Source: Planctomycetota bacterium
GTDB lineage: Bacteria; Planctomycetota; MHYJ01; JACQXL01; JACQZI01
Length of the DNA stretch: 64,000 nucleotides
Assembly (NCBI GenBank): GCA_016207825.1
Contig: JACQZI010000008.1
Location: 1-64,000, forward strand
Direction of reading: 5' to 3'
Shown here: piece by piece, positions 1 through 7,463 of the stretch
Layout of the letters: the number at the start of each line of letters is the position of its first letter
How positions within the stretch are numbered: the stretch's first letter is position 1
The notes under the pieces: generated by a model
The model's database searches: none
What the model was told of the DNA's origin: nothing
Seen by the model: only the letters and a program-made list of their open reading frames with translations
Made by a program: the position numbers and the translations under genes

Positions 1-68
1 CCATTCTGCCGAAGGTCCCTATTATCGGGTGTCCCCGAATCCCGCCTCAGCGGGAGGAGCGGGGCGGG
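1..68 (+). repeat. Family R1 palindromic repeat, copy 1
   Basis: This GC-rich block begins CCATTCTGCCGAAGGTC and ends with a CGCCTCAGCGGGAGGAGCGG hairpin segment. The same block recurs at 18122-18177 (inside a transglutaminase gene) and, expanded, at 51438-51568 (inside a GH57 gene). Here it lies in an open frame that gives the same peptide (GCPRIPPQREERG) as the 51.5 kb copy. It resembles a REP/MITE-like dispersed element; the class name is an inference. Confidence 0.75.
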
Positions 69-281
69 AATGACATTTCATGTCACTTTGTCTTGAAGCC
101 GGAGACCGCGGAAGATTATAGTTCGCTCAAGAATTTAACGATAAGAAGCGGGATTTGGATGCGCTTTACCGGTAAACCTCTTGATTTTTCGATGTTTCAA
201 AGGAGAGCGGATGCGCCGCCTTTGAGCCGGATTATGGAGATGGATTTGGAGTGCTCGATGAATCCACCTGACTATATTTGA
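3..281 (+). CDS. 3' end of an unidentified frame, truncated by window start
   Basis: An open frame runs from the first bases of the window to a TGA at 279-281, with no internal stop across about 92 codons. Its first 21 or so residues are the R1 repeat read in the same frame as in the GH57 gene at 51.5 kb. The remainder, beginning around NDISCHFVLKPETAEDY and ending NPPDYI, is ordinary-looking but matches no family I recognise. It could be the C-terminus of a real gene extended by the repeat, or a decayed remnant. A TTG at 93 would give a free-standing 62-aa product, which I think less likely. About 210 bp separate it from phaE. Confidence 0.3.
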   Translation: MLPKVPIIGCPRIPPQREERGGNDISCHFVLKPETAEDYSSLKNLTIRSGIWMRFTGKPLDFSMFQRRADAPPLSRIMEMDLECSMNPPDYI

Positions 282-284
282 CTT

Positions 285-382
285 GCCGGTCACGCCCGCC
301 TGACCGTCCGCCCGGACGAGCGCCCATTCGGACGGGGATGTCCAGTCGGGCAGGCCTGCCTGCCACGGCAGACAGGCCTTAA
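285..382. repeat. GC-rich inverted repeats before the pha locus
   Basis: The stretch contains nested short palindromes built from CCCGCCTGACCG / CGGACGGG / GGCAGGCCTGCCTGCC words. The same CCCGCCTGACC...GGGCAGG word recurs at 3169-3190 and 5676-5700. It probably forms hairpins between the preceding frame and phaE. No coding potential is evident. Confidence 0.55.
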
Positions 383-413
383 CAAGAAAATTCACAGTAG
401 CCCTAAATTTTGC

Positions 414-442
414 TTGACTATTGTATACCCATTTGGTAGCAT
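414..442 (+). promoter_or_regulatory. Putative sigma70 promoter of phaE
   Basis: TTGACT (414-419) and TAGCAT (437-442) are separated by 17 bp, about 50 bp before the phaE start. The -10 matches only 4 of 6 consensus positions. The phaE ribosome site AAGGAA lies at 482-487. Confidence 0.4.
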
Positions 443-493
443 ACCTCCCTTATTGAGTGATGCTTATTTGTGTTATTATAAAAGGAAATAAAT

Positions 494-1594
494 ATGAAAT
501 CTAAAGAACCAAAGAAAAAACAAGCGGGCAAAGAAGCCCCTCAAACTCCGTTTAATAACATGAACGAGGGTATGCAATCGTGGATGGAGATGTGGAAAAA
601 ATACGCCCAGGAGATGACCGGTATAGATTCCCCGACCGCGGCTTCTTCGTTTTATCCCGCCTGGCTCAAGACCTATGACGAATTCGCCAGGCATTTCATG
701 TTTACGCCGATGAGCGGCGCCATGGGAGATATTTACCAGAAATTCGTTGATACCGCCAATATTTATACCTCGCTCTTCCATTCCTGGTCTGGTATCATGG
801 AAAACACGGATAAGCAGATTACCTCGGAGCATCTTAAATCCTTCATGAATACCTGGCTGGAAAGCCAGAAGAATATTTTCAGCCGCATGTTCGGTTTGCC
901 TCTGCCGGAGATGCCCGCGGATGTCACCGATATGAAGGAATGGGCCGAAGGGGTCAAACAATCCCTGGAAAACTGGCAGAAGATGTATAAGGAAAATTAC
1001 CAGCCGATGATGGATAACTGGCGCAAGGCTTCCGAAGACGCCCTGGAAATGATGAAGCCCGGCGTGGCGCCCGCCAAAGCCAAGGAATTTTACAATGCCT
1101 GGATAAAGGGTTATGAATCCACTTTCGGCAAGTTCCTCAAAATGCCCATGATGGGCCCTTCCCGCAACGTTTCTGATAAGATGATGAAAAGCATGGATGC
1201 TTTTATCAAGTATTGCGGCTCGACGGCTGATTTTTACATGATGATGTATAGCCCGAGCACCAGCGCGATGGAAGAGCTTTCTAAAAAGGCATCAGAACTC
1301 CTTAAAGGCGACGTAACACCTGAAAAATACAAGGAGTTTTACGAGATGCTCGTGAAAACATTTGAGGATAAATTCTACGCGCTTTTCCGCACCCCGGCTT
1401 TTGCGGATATCATGAAAAGCACCCTGGATGCTTCCCTCAATTTCCGCCGCCATCATTTCGCCGTGATGGAGGAGATATTGAAAGGCACTCCTATTATTAC
1501 CAGGAGTGAAATGGATGAAGTTTACCAGCAGCTTTATTCCTTGAAAAAACGTATTAATGAATTAGAAAAACATCTTAAGAATAAGAAGAAATAA
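494..1594 (+). CDS. phaE: Class III PHA synthase subunit PhaE
   Basis: The 366-aa product is the accessory subunit of a class III poly(3-hydroxyalkanoate) synthase. It has no catalytic residues of its own and is known to pair with PhaC to give an active, granule-associated enzyme. The sequence shows a Lys-rich start, repeated Trp/Tyr/Met-rich amphipathic helices (NAWIKGYESTFGKFLK type) and a C-terminal region ending in a short coiled-coil-like Lys tail (LKKRINELEKHLKNKKK). Length fits PhaE. The start has an AAGGAA site 7 bp upstream. The phaC start follows 17 bp after the stop, so the pair is almost certainly one operon. PhaE is poorly conserved; neighbourhood and composition carry much of this call. 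Confidence 0.85.
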   Translation: MKSKEPKKKQAGKEAPQTPFNNMNEGMQSWMEMWKKYAQEMTGIDSPTAASSFYPAWLKTYDEFARHFMFTPMSGAMGDIYQKFVDTANIYTSLFHSWSGIMENTDKQITSEHLKSFMNTWLESQKNIFSRMFGLPLPEMPADVTDMKEWAEGVKQSLENWQKMYKENYQPMMDNWRKASEDALEMMKPGVAPAKAKEFYNAWIKGYESTFGKFLKMPMMGPSRNVSDKMMKSMDAFIKYCGSTADFYMMMYSPSTSAMEELSKKASELLKGDVTPEKYKEFYEMLVKTFEDKFYALFRTPAFADIMKSTLDASLNFRRHHFAVMEEILKGTPIITRSEMDEVYQQLYSLKKRINELEKHLKNKKK

Positions 1595-1611
1595 TTAAGA
1601 GGGAGTTAAAC

Positions 1612-2703
1612 ATGGTAGATAAAGAGGCGCAAACTAAAGAGCACAAACATGCCGCTTGGATGGAGGAAATGAGGAATATACAACAGCGGTTTATGCAGGG
1701 CATTGATATTTTAACCAAACCGCTGGATATCGAAGTGGGGATGACGCCGAAAGAATTGGTTTACCAGATAGATAAGGTAAAGCTTTATCACTATATCCCA
1801 GTTAAAGAGCATCTTTATTCGCCTCCAATTTTGATTTCTTACGCCCTGGTCAATAAGCAATATATGCTGGATTTACAACCCGACCGGAGCGTGATTAAAT
1901 ATCTCCTGAACCAGGGCCATGAGCTTTTTATCATTGATTGGGGCTATCCTTCCCCGGCTGATAAATACATTACCATGGAGGATTATATTGAGGAATATCT
2001 CGGCGGTTGTGTCGACAAGGTCTGTGAATTAACCGGCGTTTCCCAGGTGACCCTGATGGGCATTTGCCAGGGCGGGACTTTTTCCATCATCTACAGCGCG
2101 CTTCATCCGGAAAAAGTAAAAAACCTGGTCACTATCGTCACTCCATTTGATTTCCATACCGATACCGGCCTTCTTAATGTCTGGTCGAAGGATATGGATA
2201 TTGATAAACTGGTGGATACGCTGGGCAATATACCGGGCGATTTCATGAATATCGGCTTTTTGATGCTTAATCCGTTCCGCCTGATGTTTGATAAGTATGT
2301 GGGTTTTGCCGAACATACGGACGATAAGGAGTTTGTCAATAACTTCATCCGGATGGAAAAATGGATATTCGATTCTCCCGACCAGGCAGGGGAGACCATC
2401 CGTAAGTTCGTCAAGGATTTATACCAGAAAAACCTCTTGAAGGAAAACAAGTTTACACTCGGTGATAATAAGGTTGATATAAAAAATATCACCATGCCGG
2501 TCTTGAATATCTTTGCAGAGTATGATAACCTCGTTCCCCCGGCCTGCTCCCGTACTTTCACGGATTATATCGGGAGCAAGGATAAGGAGATTGCCAGTTA
2601 CCCGACTGGCCATATCGGCATATTCGTGAGTTCGCGTTCGCAGAAGGAAATATGCCCGCGCCTTAGCGATTGGCTGGTTAAGCACAGCACAAAGAGCAAA
2701 TAA
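1612..2703 (+). CDS. phaC: Class III PHA synthase catalytic subunit PhaC
   Basis: The 363-aa alpha/beta-hydrolase polymerises (R)-3-hydroxyacyl-CoA into polyhydroxyalkanoate at the surface of cytoplasmic granules. The lipase-like box GICQGG puts the nucleophile at Cys152. Asp305 (FAEYDNLVPP) and His334 (PTGHIGIF) complete the expected Cys-Asp-His triad, close to the positions in Allochromatium PhaC. Length is typical of class III/IV rather than the roughly 590-aa class I. AGGGAG precedes the ATG. It is coupled to phaE upstream; a hydratase and a phasin-like gene follow, which makes a complete storage locus. Confidence 0.95.
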   Translation: MVDKEAQTKEHKHAAWMEEMRNIQQRFMQGIDILTKPLDIEVGMTPKELVYQIDKVKLYHYIPVKEHLYSPPILISYALVNKQYMLDLQPDRSVIKYLLNQGHELFIIDWGYPSPADKYITMEDYIEEYLGGCVDKVCELTGVSQVTLMGICQGGTFSIIYSALHPEKVKNLVTIVTPFDFHTDTGLLNVWSKDMDIDKLVDTLGNIPGDFMNIGFLMLNPFRLMFDKYVGFAEHTDDKEFVNNFIRMEKWIFDSPDQAGETIRKFVKDLYQKNLLKENKFTLGDNKVDIKNITMPVLNIFAEYDNLVPPACSRTFTDYIGSKDKEIASYPTGHIGIFVSSRSQKEICPRLSDWLVKHSTKSK

Positions 2704-2732
2704 TAAATTATGCGATAAGTTTAATTTTGCCC

Positions 2733-2760
2733 TTGACAAAAAGGGCGATGTTTGTATAAT
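2733..2760 (+). promoter_or_regulatory. Consensus sigma70 promoter of the PhaJ-like gene
   Basis: TTGACA (2733-2738) and TATAAT (2755-2760) are perfect consensus hexamers with a 16-bp spacer. The -10 ends only 9 bp before the ATG at 2770, so the predicted transcript start is within about 3 nt of the start codon. No Shine-Dalgarno sequence is present between them. Confidence 0.8.
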
Positions 2761-2769
2761 AATAAAAAT

Positions 2770-3177
2770 ATGAAATACGCAGACATAAAAATAGGGGACA
2801 AGGCTTCTTTTTCCAAGACCATTTCCGAAGCGGATATTTATACGTTTGCCGGGGTTTCAGGTGATTTTAACCCGGTGCATATTAACGAGGAGTTTGCCAA
2901 AAACAGCCTTTTTAAGACGCGTATCGCGCATGGCTTCCTGGTGGGGAGTTTCATTTCCACGGTTTTAGGCACCCAGCTGCCCGGCCCCAACACTATTTAC
3001 CTGGCGCAGGACCTGAAATTCAAGGCGCCGGTAAAAATCGGGGAAACGCTGACCGCGGAATGCGAGGTCCTGGAAAAGAACGACGAAAAGAAGATTCTTA
3101 AGCTTAAAACAACCGTGCGGAACCAGTCCGGAGTTCCGGTTATCGAAGGAACTGCTACGGTGATGAAACCCGCCTGA
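2770..3177 (+). CDS. MaoC-like (R)-specific enoyl-CoA hydratase (PhaJ type)
   Basis: The 135-aa single hot-dog domain is expected to hydrate trans-2-enoyl-CoA to (R)-3-hydroxyacyl-CoA, the PhaC substrate. The family motif is clear: Asp32 and His37 in GVSGDFNPVH, followed by the AHGFLVGSF helix. The frame is open further upstream to a TTG at 2752, but that TTG lies within the promoter -10 region, so ATG 2770 is chosen. No ribosome site precedes it, suggesting a leaderless mRNA. The last two codons and TGA fall in a dispersed repeat (3169-3190). Distinguishing PhaJ from another MaoC-like hydratase rests on position next to phaEC. Confidence 0.85.
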   Translation: MKYADIKIGDKASFSKTISEADIYTFAGVSGDFNPVHINEEFAKNSLFKTRIAHGFLVGSFISTVLGTQLPGPNTIYLAQDLKFKAPVKIGETLTAECEVLEKNDEKKILKLKTTVRNQSGVPVIEGTATVMKPA

Positions 3178-3190
3178 CCGGACGGGCAGG
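3169..3190. repeat. Short palindromic repeat forming the end of the hydratase gene
   Basis: CCCGCCTGACCGGACGGGC plus AGG folds as a small hairpin and recurs at 5676-5697. It supplies the final Pro-Ala codons and the TGA stop of the upstream gene. Confidence 0.65.
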
Positions 3191-3271
3191 TACGAGAAGT
3201 AAATATCAAACGAGTTGTTTTACATTTTACACTTTAATGTGTAATGTAAAAATCGGAAGGGGGTGAAAAGG

Positions 3272-3547
3272 ATGTTCGACCAACAGAAAGTTGCCCAGGA
3301 GGTTTTTAACCTGACTAAAAATTATTGGGCAACCACGATGGACATGATGTCCACGTTCCAGGAACAGAATGAGAAGATGTGGAATACTCTCCTGGACCAG
3401 GGATTAGTTGCGCAAAATGAAGGCAAAAAGATGCTTCAGGACTGGCTTAATCGGGCAAAACAAGCCCGGGAACAGTTCACCAAGACCATGGAAGATAACC
3501 TGAAAAAAGCCGAAAGCGCATTCGGTTCTTCTTCAAAGGCCAAGTAA
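3272..3547 (+). CDS. Phasin-like granule-associated protein
   Basis: The 91-aa product is short, amphipathic, all-helical and charged (AQEVFNLTKNYWATTMDMM, then KQAREQFTKTMEDNLKKAESAF). It lacks cysteines and membrane segments, as expected of phasins that coat PHA granules. A GTG at 3263 is possible, but GGAAGGGGG at 3255-3263 is correctly spaced only for ATG 3272. It follows the PhaJ-like gene by about 90 bp and is closed by a strong terminator at 3561-3594. The assignment relies on location and composition; phasins are weakly conserved. Confidence 0.65.
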   Translation: MFDQQKVAQEVFNLTKNYWATTMDMMSTFQEQNEKMWNTLLDQGLVAQNEGKKMLQDWLNRAKQAREQFTKTMEDNLKKAESAFGSSSKAK

Positions 3548-3560
3548 GATTTAATATTAG

Positions 3561-3594
3561 GGGCGTCTCGGATTTACGTCGGGACGCCCTTTTC
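3561..3594 (+). terminator. Rho-independent terminator of the pha locus
   Basis: A 10-bp stem GGGCGTCTCG / CGGGACGCCC (one G:T pair) with a short ATTTACG-type loop is followed by TTTTCTT, directly after the phasin-like gene. Confidence 0.9.
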
Positions 3595-3689
3595 TTACTT
3601 ACGCATTTCTTATAATACCCACCTGATAAGTATTCTATATTATTTGCAATAACGGGAAGTTTTGATTATACTGCTCCTGTTCTGTCTCT

Positions 3690-3781
3690 GTCATTCCCGC
3701 GAAAGCGGGAATCTATACATTCTAATATGGTCTGGATTCCCGTTGGAATTTATCCCGCACTCTGATGCGGGACGGAATGAC
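3690..3781. repeat. Family R2 MITE-like repeat, copy 1
   Basis: A 92-bp block starts GTCATTCCCGCGAAAGCGGG and ends GCGGGACGGAATGAC, giving terminal inverted repeats GTCATTCC/GGAATGAC. A second complete copy is at 36247-36342 and a partial one at 5661-5710. No ORF lies inside. It occupies most of the 272-bp gap before the AOR gene; the rest of that gap shows nothing recognisable. Confidence 0.75.
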
Positions 3782-3820
3782 GTTAAGTGAGGTGATAATA
3801 ATTATGAAAGGAGTGCATCT

Positions 3821-5635
3821 ATGTTAGGTTACGGCGGCAATATTTTAAGAATTAATCTCTCTAATGGTCAAATCACGAAATCTCCCACTCCTGAGAAATT
3901 GATAAAGGAATATATCGGCGGCCGGGGCTTTGCGGCAAAGATTCTTTATGACGAGCTAAAACCGGGGATAGATCCTTTCGGTCCTGATAATAAAGTTGTC
4001 ATTGCTTCAGGTCCGCTTTCCGGCTTGTTCGTGCCGGGGGCAGGTAAAATCACTTTTGCCTCCAAATCTCCGGCAACTAATTCTTACGGCGATAGTAATA
4101 TGGGCGGCCATCTTGCCGCTGAAATAAAATACGCCGGTTATGACGTAATTATCCTGGAAGGAACCGCTCCCAATCCTTCTTATATATACATAAATAATGA
4201 TAAAGTTGAAATCCGCGATGCCGGCAAATACTGGGGCAAAGGCGCCATTACCGTGGAAAAGATGCTTAAGGATGATTTAGGCGAGGAATTCCAGATTGCT
4301 ACCATCGGGCCGGCCGGTGAGAACAAGGTTAAGTTTGCATGCGTCTCGCACGATTTCGGCAGGCAAGCCGGCAGAACCGGCATCGGCGCGGTAATGGGGA
4401 ACAAAAATATAAAAGCCGTGGCTATCAGAGGAAGCAAATCGCTTAAAGTAGCCGATCCCAAAGGATTGCAGGCGTTGACTAAAAAAGCAATCAGGGAATG
4501 CGCCGCGCATCCCGGATTCAAGACGTGGGTGGCCCAGGGAACCGCCTCGGTGACGGTCTGGTCCAATGAACAGGGTTCTTTCCCGACCCGTAATTTCCAG
4601 AGCGGTTGGTTTAAGGATTACCAGAAAATAAGCGGCGATGTCATGCTTAAGGAAACCATCATTACCAATAAAGCCTGCTTCGGTTGCCCGACTGCCTGCG
4701 GTAAATACGCTAAAGTAACTAAAAATGGCAAGCTTTATTACGTTGAAGGGCCTGAATACGAAACAGCCGCGCTTATCGGCGGCGATTGCGCCGTTGATAA
4801 TATTACGGATTTGAGTTATGCCAACTGGCTCTGCGATGAATTGGGGCTCGATACCATCTCCGGCGGGAGCGTGGTTGCCTTTGCCATGGAATGTTACGAG
4901 AAAGGCATTATTACCAAGAAAGATACCGGCGGGGTGGAACTGAAATTCGGCGATATCAGGTCTTTTGATAAAATTATCAATATGATTGCCAAACGTGAAG
5001 GAATCGGCAATATCCTGGCTGGCGGCGTCCGTGAAGCCGCCCGTAAATTCGGCAAGGGCTCGGATAAATTCGCCATGCAGGTAAAAGGGCTTGAGATATC
5101 CGGTTACGAATCACGTAAAGCCCCGGCAATGTTGCTTGCTTATATGACCTGCGATATCGGCGCTCACCATAACCGCGCCTGGGCTATCACCCACGATATC
5201 GCCGCGGGCCGTGATAAAATAGAGGGCAAAGCGCCTAAGGTTATCGAACTCCAGCACCTGAGGCCTCTTTTCGATATGGTCGGTTGCTGCCGTTTGCAAT
5301 GGATAGAAACCGGCATGTCCCCGGAATATTACCCTAAAATGCTGAAAGCCGCAACCGGCTTGGATTACACTCTTGAGCAATTGCTTAAATGTTCGGAACG
5401 CGTCTGGAACCTTAACAGGTTGTTCCTGATACGGGAAAATAAGGATTACGGGCGCCATTTTGATTATCCTCCCGCCAGGTTTTATGAGGAAAAAGTTCCC
5501 GACGGCCCGACACAGGGCAGTATCGTTAAAAAGGAAGATATCGAACGGCTTCTCGATGAATACTACGCCTTACGCGGTTGGGATAAAAACGGTAAGCCGA
5601 CCCAGGCAAAGCTTAAAGAATTAGGCCTGGCGTAA
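3821..5635 (+). CDS. aor: Tungsten-dependent aldehyde:ferredoxin oxidoreductase
   Basis: The 604-aa cytoplasmic enzyme oxidises aldehydes to carboxylates (or reduces acids) using a tungstopterin, a [4Fe-4S] cluster and ferredoxin. The N-terminal GGNILRINLSNGQ start, the YIGGRGFAAKILYDEL segment and GGHLAAEIKYAGYD are family hallmarks. Cluster ligands are Cys286, Cys289 and Cys293 (CFGCPTAC) with the fourth at Cys489/490 (MVGCC). Length is exactly that of the family. AAAGGAG precedes the ATG. It stands alone between two repeats, so no partner fixes the substrate. AOR indicates an anaerobic lifestyle. Confidence 0.93.
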   Translation: MLGYGGNILRINLSNGQITKSPTPEKLIKEYIGGRGFAAKILYDELKPGIDPFGPDNKVVIASGPLSGLFVPGAGKITFASKSPATNSYGDSNMGGHLAAEIKYAGYDVIILEGTAPNPSYIYINNDKVEIRDAGKYWGKGAITVEKMLKDDLGEEFQIATIGPAGENKVKFACVSHDFGRQAGRTGIGAVMGNKNIKAVAIRGSKSLKVADPKGLQALTKKAIRECAAHPGFKTWVAQGTASVTVWSNEQGSFPTRNFQSGWFKDYQKISGDVMLKETIITNKACFGCPTACGKYAKVTKNGKLYYVEGPEYETAALIGGDCAVDNITDLSYANWLCDELGLDTISGGSVVAFAMECYEKGIITKKDTGGVELKFGDIRSFDKIINMIAKREGIGNILAGGVREAARKFGKGSDKFAMQVKGLEISGYESRKAPAMLLAYMTCDIGAHHNRAWAITHDIAAGRDKIEGKAPKVIELQHLRPLFDMVGCCRLQWIETGMSPEYYPKMLKAATGLDYTLEQLLKCSERVWNLNRLFLIRENKDYGRHFDYPPARFYEEKVPDGPTQGSIVKKEDIERLLDEYYALRGWDKNGKPTQAKLKELGLA

Positions 5636-5660
5636 GAGCCTGTTTCACAACCTTTTTTTT

Positions 5661-5710
5661 GTCATTTCTGCGGAAGCCCGCCTGACCGGACGGGCAGGCA
5701 GGAATCCAGG
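5661..5710. repeat. Partial R2-type repeat between AOR and CstA
   Basis: GTCATTTCTGCGGAAG..., a CCCGCCTGACCGGACGGGC hairpin and CAGGAATCCAGG combine pieces of the R2 family and the 3169-3190 word. A T8 run (5653-5660) precedes it and may end AOR transcription. Confidence 0.5.
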
Positions 5711-5780
5711 ATCCCCCGTCTGGACTATAGTGACAGAAGGGGCGTTTATTGGTTATGAAATACGCTCTAAGTTTTCGTTT

Positions 5781-7451
5781 ATGAGTATGTTACCCGTTGT
5801 GTCAATCGGGTTGCTTTTGCTCCTGGCCGGATATGTTTTTTACGGTCGGTTCCTCTCCCGCTATTTTCAGCTCGACCCAAAGGCACGCACTCCTGCCGTA
5901 GAATTAAATGATGGTGTTGATTACGTCCCGGCTGATAAATCATTGCTTTTGGGGCAGCATTTCTCGGCTATTTCCGCCGCCGGACCGGTTGTCGGGCCGA
6001 TTATGGCCGGTTTGTTATTCGGATGGCTGCCGGCAATGATATGGATTATCGTCGGTTCCATATTTATCGGCGGGGTCCATGATTTTTCCACGCTTATAGC
6101 TTCGGTCCGCCATAAGGCGCTTTCCATCGGTGAAATTGTCAAGCAGCATATCAGCAAGACCGGTTTTTTATTGTTCCTTATTTTCATCTGGTTTACACTC
6201 ATATATGTGATAATCGCGTTTGCCGATATTACGGCTAATACTTTTATGACAAAAGAAGCCGGTACGGCATACGGTCCGGCCGTAGCTATTTCATCTGTCG
6301 TATACCTGGTTTTGGGATTGGTCATGGGCGTATGTTTATACAAATTCAAGGTGCCGTTGTGGCTGGCGACCGTGATTTTTATTCCGCTGGTATTATTTTC
6401 CACCTGGGTTGGGCCAAGGCTGCCGGAAGGAATCTTTAATATATTTGCCGCACCTGGAGTAAAAGGCTGGAGTTTTATACTTTTAGTTTATTGCTTTATC
6501 GCCGCGGTTATCCCGATGTGGCTCTTGCTCCAGCCGCGCGGTTACCTGGGCGGATGCTTTTTATACGGCACTATTTTCGCCTGTTTAGTAGGGGTGTTTT
6601 TCGGTGATTTCAATATTACTTATCCGGCGTTTAACTTGAAAGGATTATCCAGCGCTTTTAACGAGACCAAATCAGTTTTTCCGGTGTTATTCATTACCGT
6701 TGCTTGCGGGGCGATTTCCGGCTTCCATGCGATTGTCGCATCCGGCACTACTTCCAAACAAATCAAATACGAAACGGATACCAAACCTGTCGGTTACGGC
6801 AGCATGATTCTGGAGGCGGTGGTTGCCATCTTTGCGCTTTCCACCATAATGTTTCTTATCCCTGACCCCGCCAACCTGAAAAAAGACCCGAGTAATATTT
6901 ATGCCAATGGCGTGGCAAGCTACGCGGGACTTCTGGGAATAGATTTCAGTATCGCTTATCCTTTTGCGCTCCTTGCTTTTTCCACTTTCGTTTATGATAC
7001 GCTGGATGTCTGCACCAGGTTAGGCAGGTATGTCTTCCAGGAATTGACCGGCTGGCGGGGTAAGATTGCCCCTTACGTAGCGACCTTAGCAACGCTCGTT
7101 ATCCCGTTTGTTTTCCTTTCCGTTACCGGCGAAAAAGCCTATAAGGTTGCCTGGGATGTTTTCGGGACAAGCAATCAGCTTCTGGCCAGCCTGACTTTAT
7201 TGGGAATTTCCGTCTGGCTCTGGCGCAAAGGGAAAAATCCTTTGGTGACATTAATCCCCATGCTTTTTATCATGGCAATGACTTTTTGGTCTTTGGCGCT
7301 TCTCATTATACCGCGCACCGGCTCCGTTTTTAGCGGGACAGGCCTTGATACGCAGGGCATGGTGATATTGGTTTCTTCTTTGATACTCTTTATCCTGGCC
7401 CTTTGCGTTATCGTGGTGACCGTTGCCGTAATTCTCCGAGGGAAAAAGTAA
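5781..7451 (+). CDS. cstA: CstA-family carbon starvation / peptide-pyruvate permease
   Basis: The product is a polytopic inner-membrane protein of about 556 aa with 13-15 hydrophobic segments. The N-terminal MLPVVSIGLLLLLAGYVFYG, the cytoplasmic ADKSLLLGQHFSAISAAGPVVGP stretch, HDFSTLIASVRHKALSIGE and TTSKQIKYETDTKPVGYG are CstA signatures. CstA proteins import peptides or pyruvate under starvation. ATG 5781 is chosen because membrane segment 1 begins there; a GTG at 5730 would add 17 atypical residues, and neither start has a convincing ribosome site. It is shorter than E. coli CstA (about 700 aa), as in the compact branch of the family. Substrate is not deducible. Confidence 0.85.
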   Translation: MSMLPVVSIGLLLLLAGYVFYGRFLSRYFQLDPKARTPAVELNDGVDYVPADKSLLLGQHFSAISAAGPVVGPIMAGLLFGWLPAMIWIIVGSIFIGGVHDFSTLIASVRHKALSIGEIVKQHISKTGFLLFLIFIWFTLIYVIIAFADITANTFMTKEAGTAYGPAVAISSVVYLVLGLVMGVCLYKFKVPLWLATVIFIPLVLFSTWVGPRLPEGIFNIFAAPGVKGWSFILLVYCFIAAVIPMWLLLQPRGYLGGCFLYGTIFACLVGVFFGDFNITYPAFNLKGLSSAFNETKSVFPVLFITVACGAISGFHAIVASGTTSKQIKYETDTKPVGYGSMILEAVVAIFALSTIMFLIPDPANLKKDPSNIYANGVASYAGLLGIDFSIAYPFALLAFSTFVYDTLDVCTRLGRYVFQELTGWRGKIAPYVATLATLVIPFVFLSVTGEKAYKVAWDVFGTSNQLLASLTLLGISVWLWRKGKNPLVTLIPMLFIMAMTFWSLALLIIPRTGSVFSGTGLDTQGMVILVSSLILFILALCVIVVTVAVILRGKK

Positions 7452-7463
7452 TCGGCCTCTTGA

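Noticed and set aside
5730-5780. GTG start for the CstA-like gene
   Set aside because: The added residues do not resemble CstA N-termini and there is no ribosome site; kept only as an alternative.
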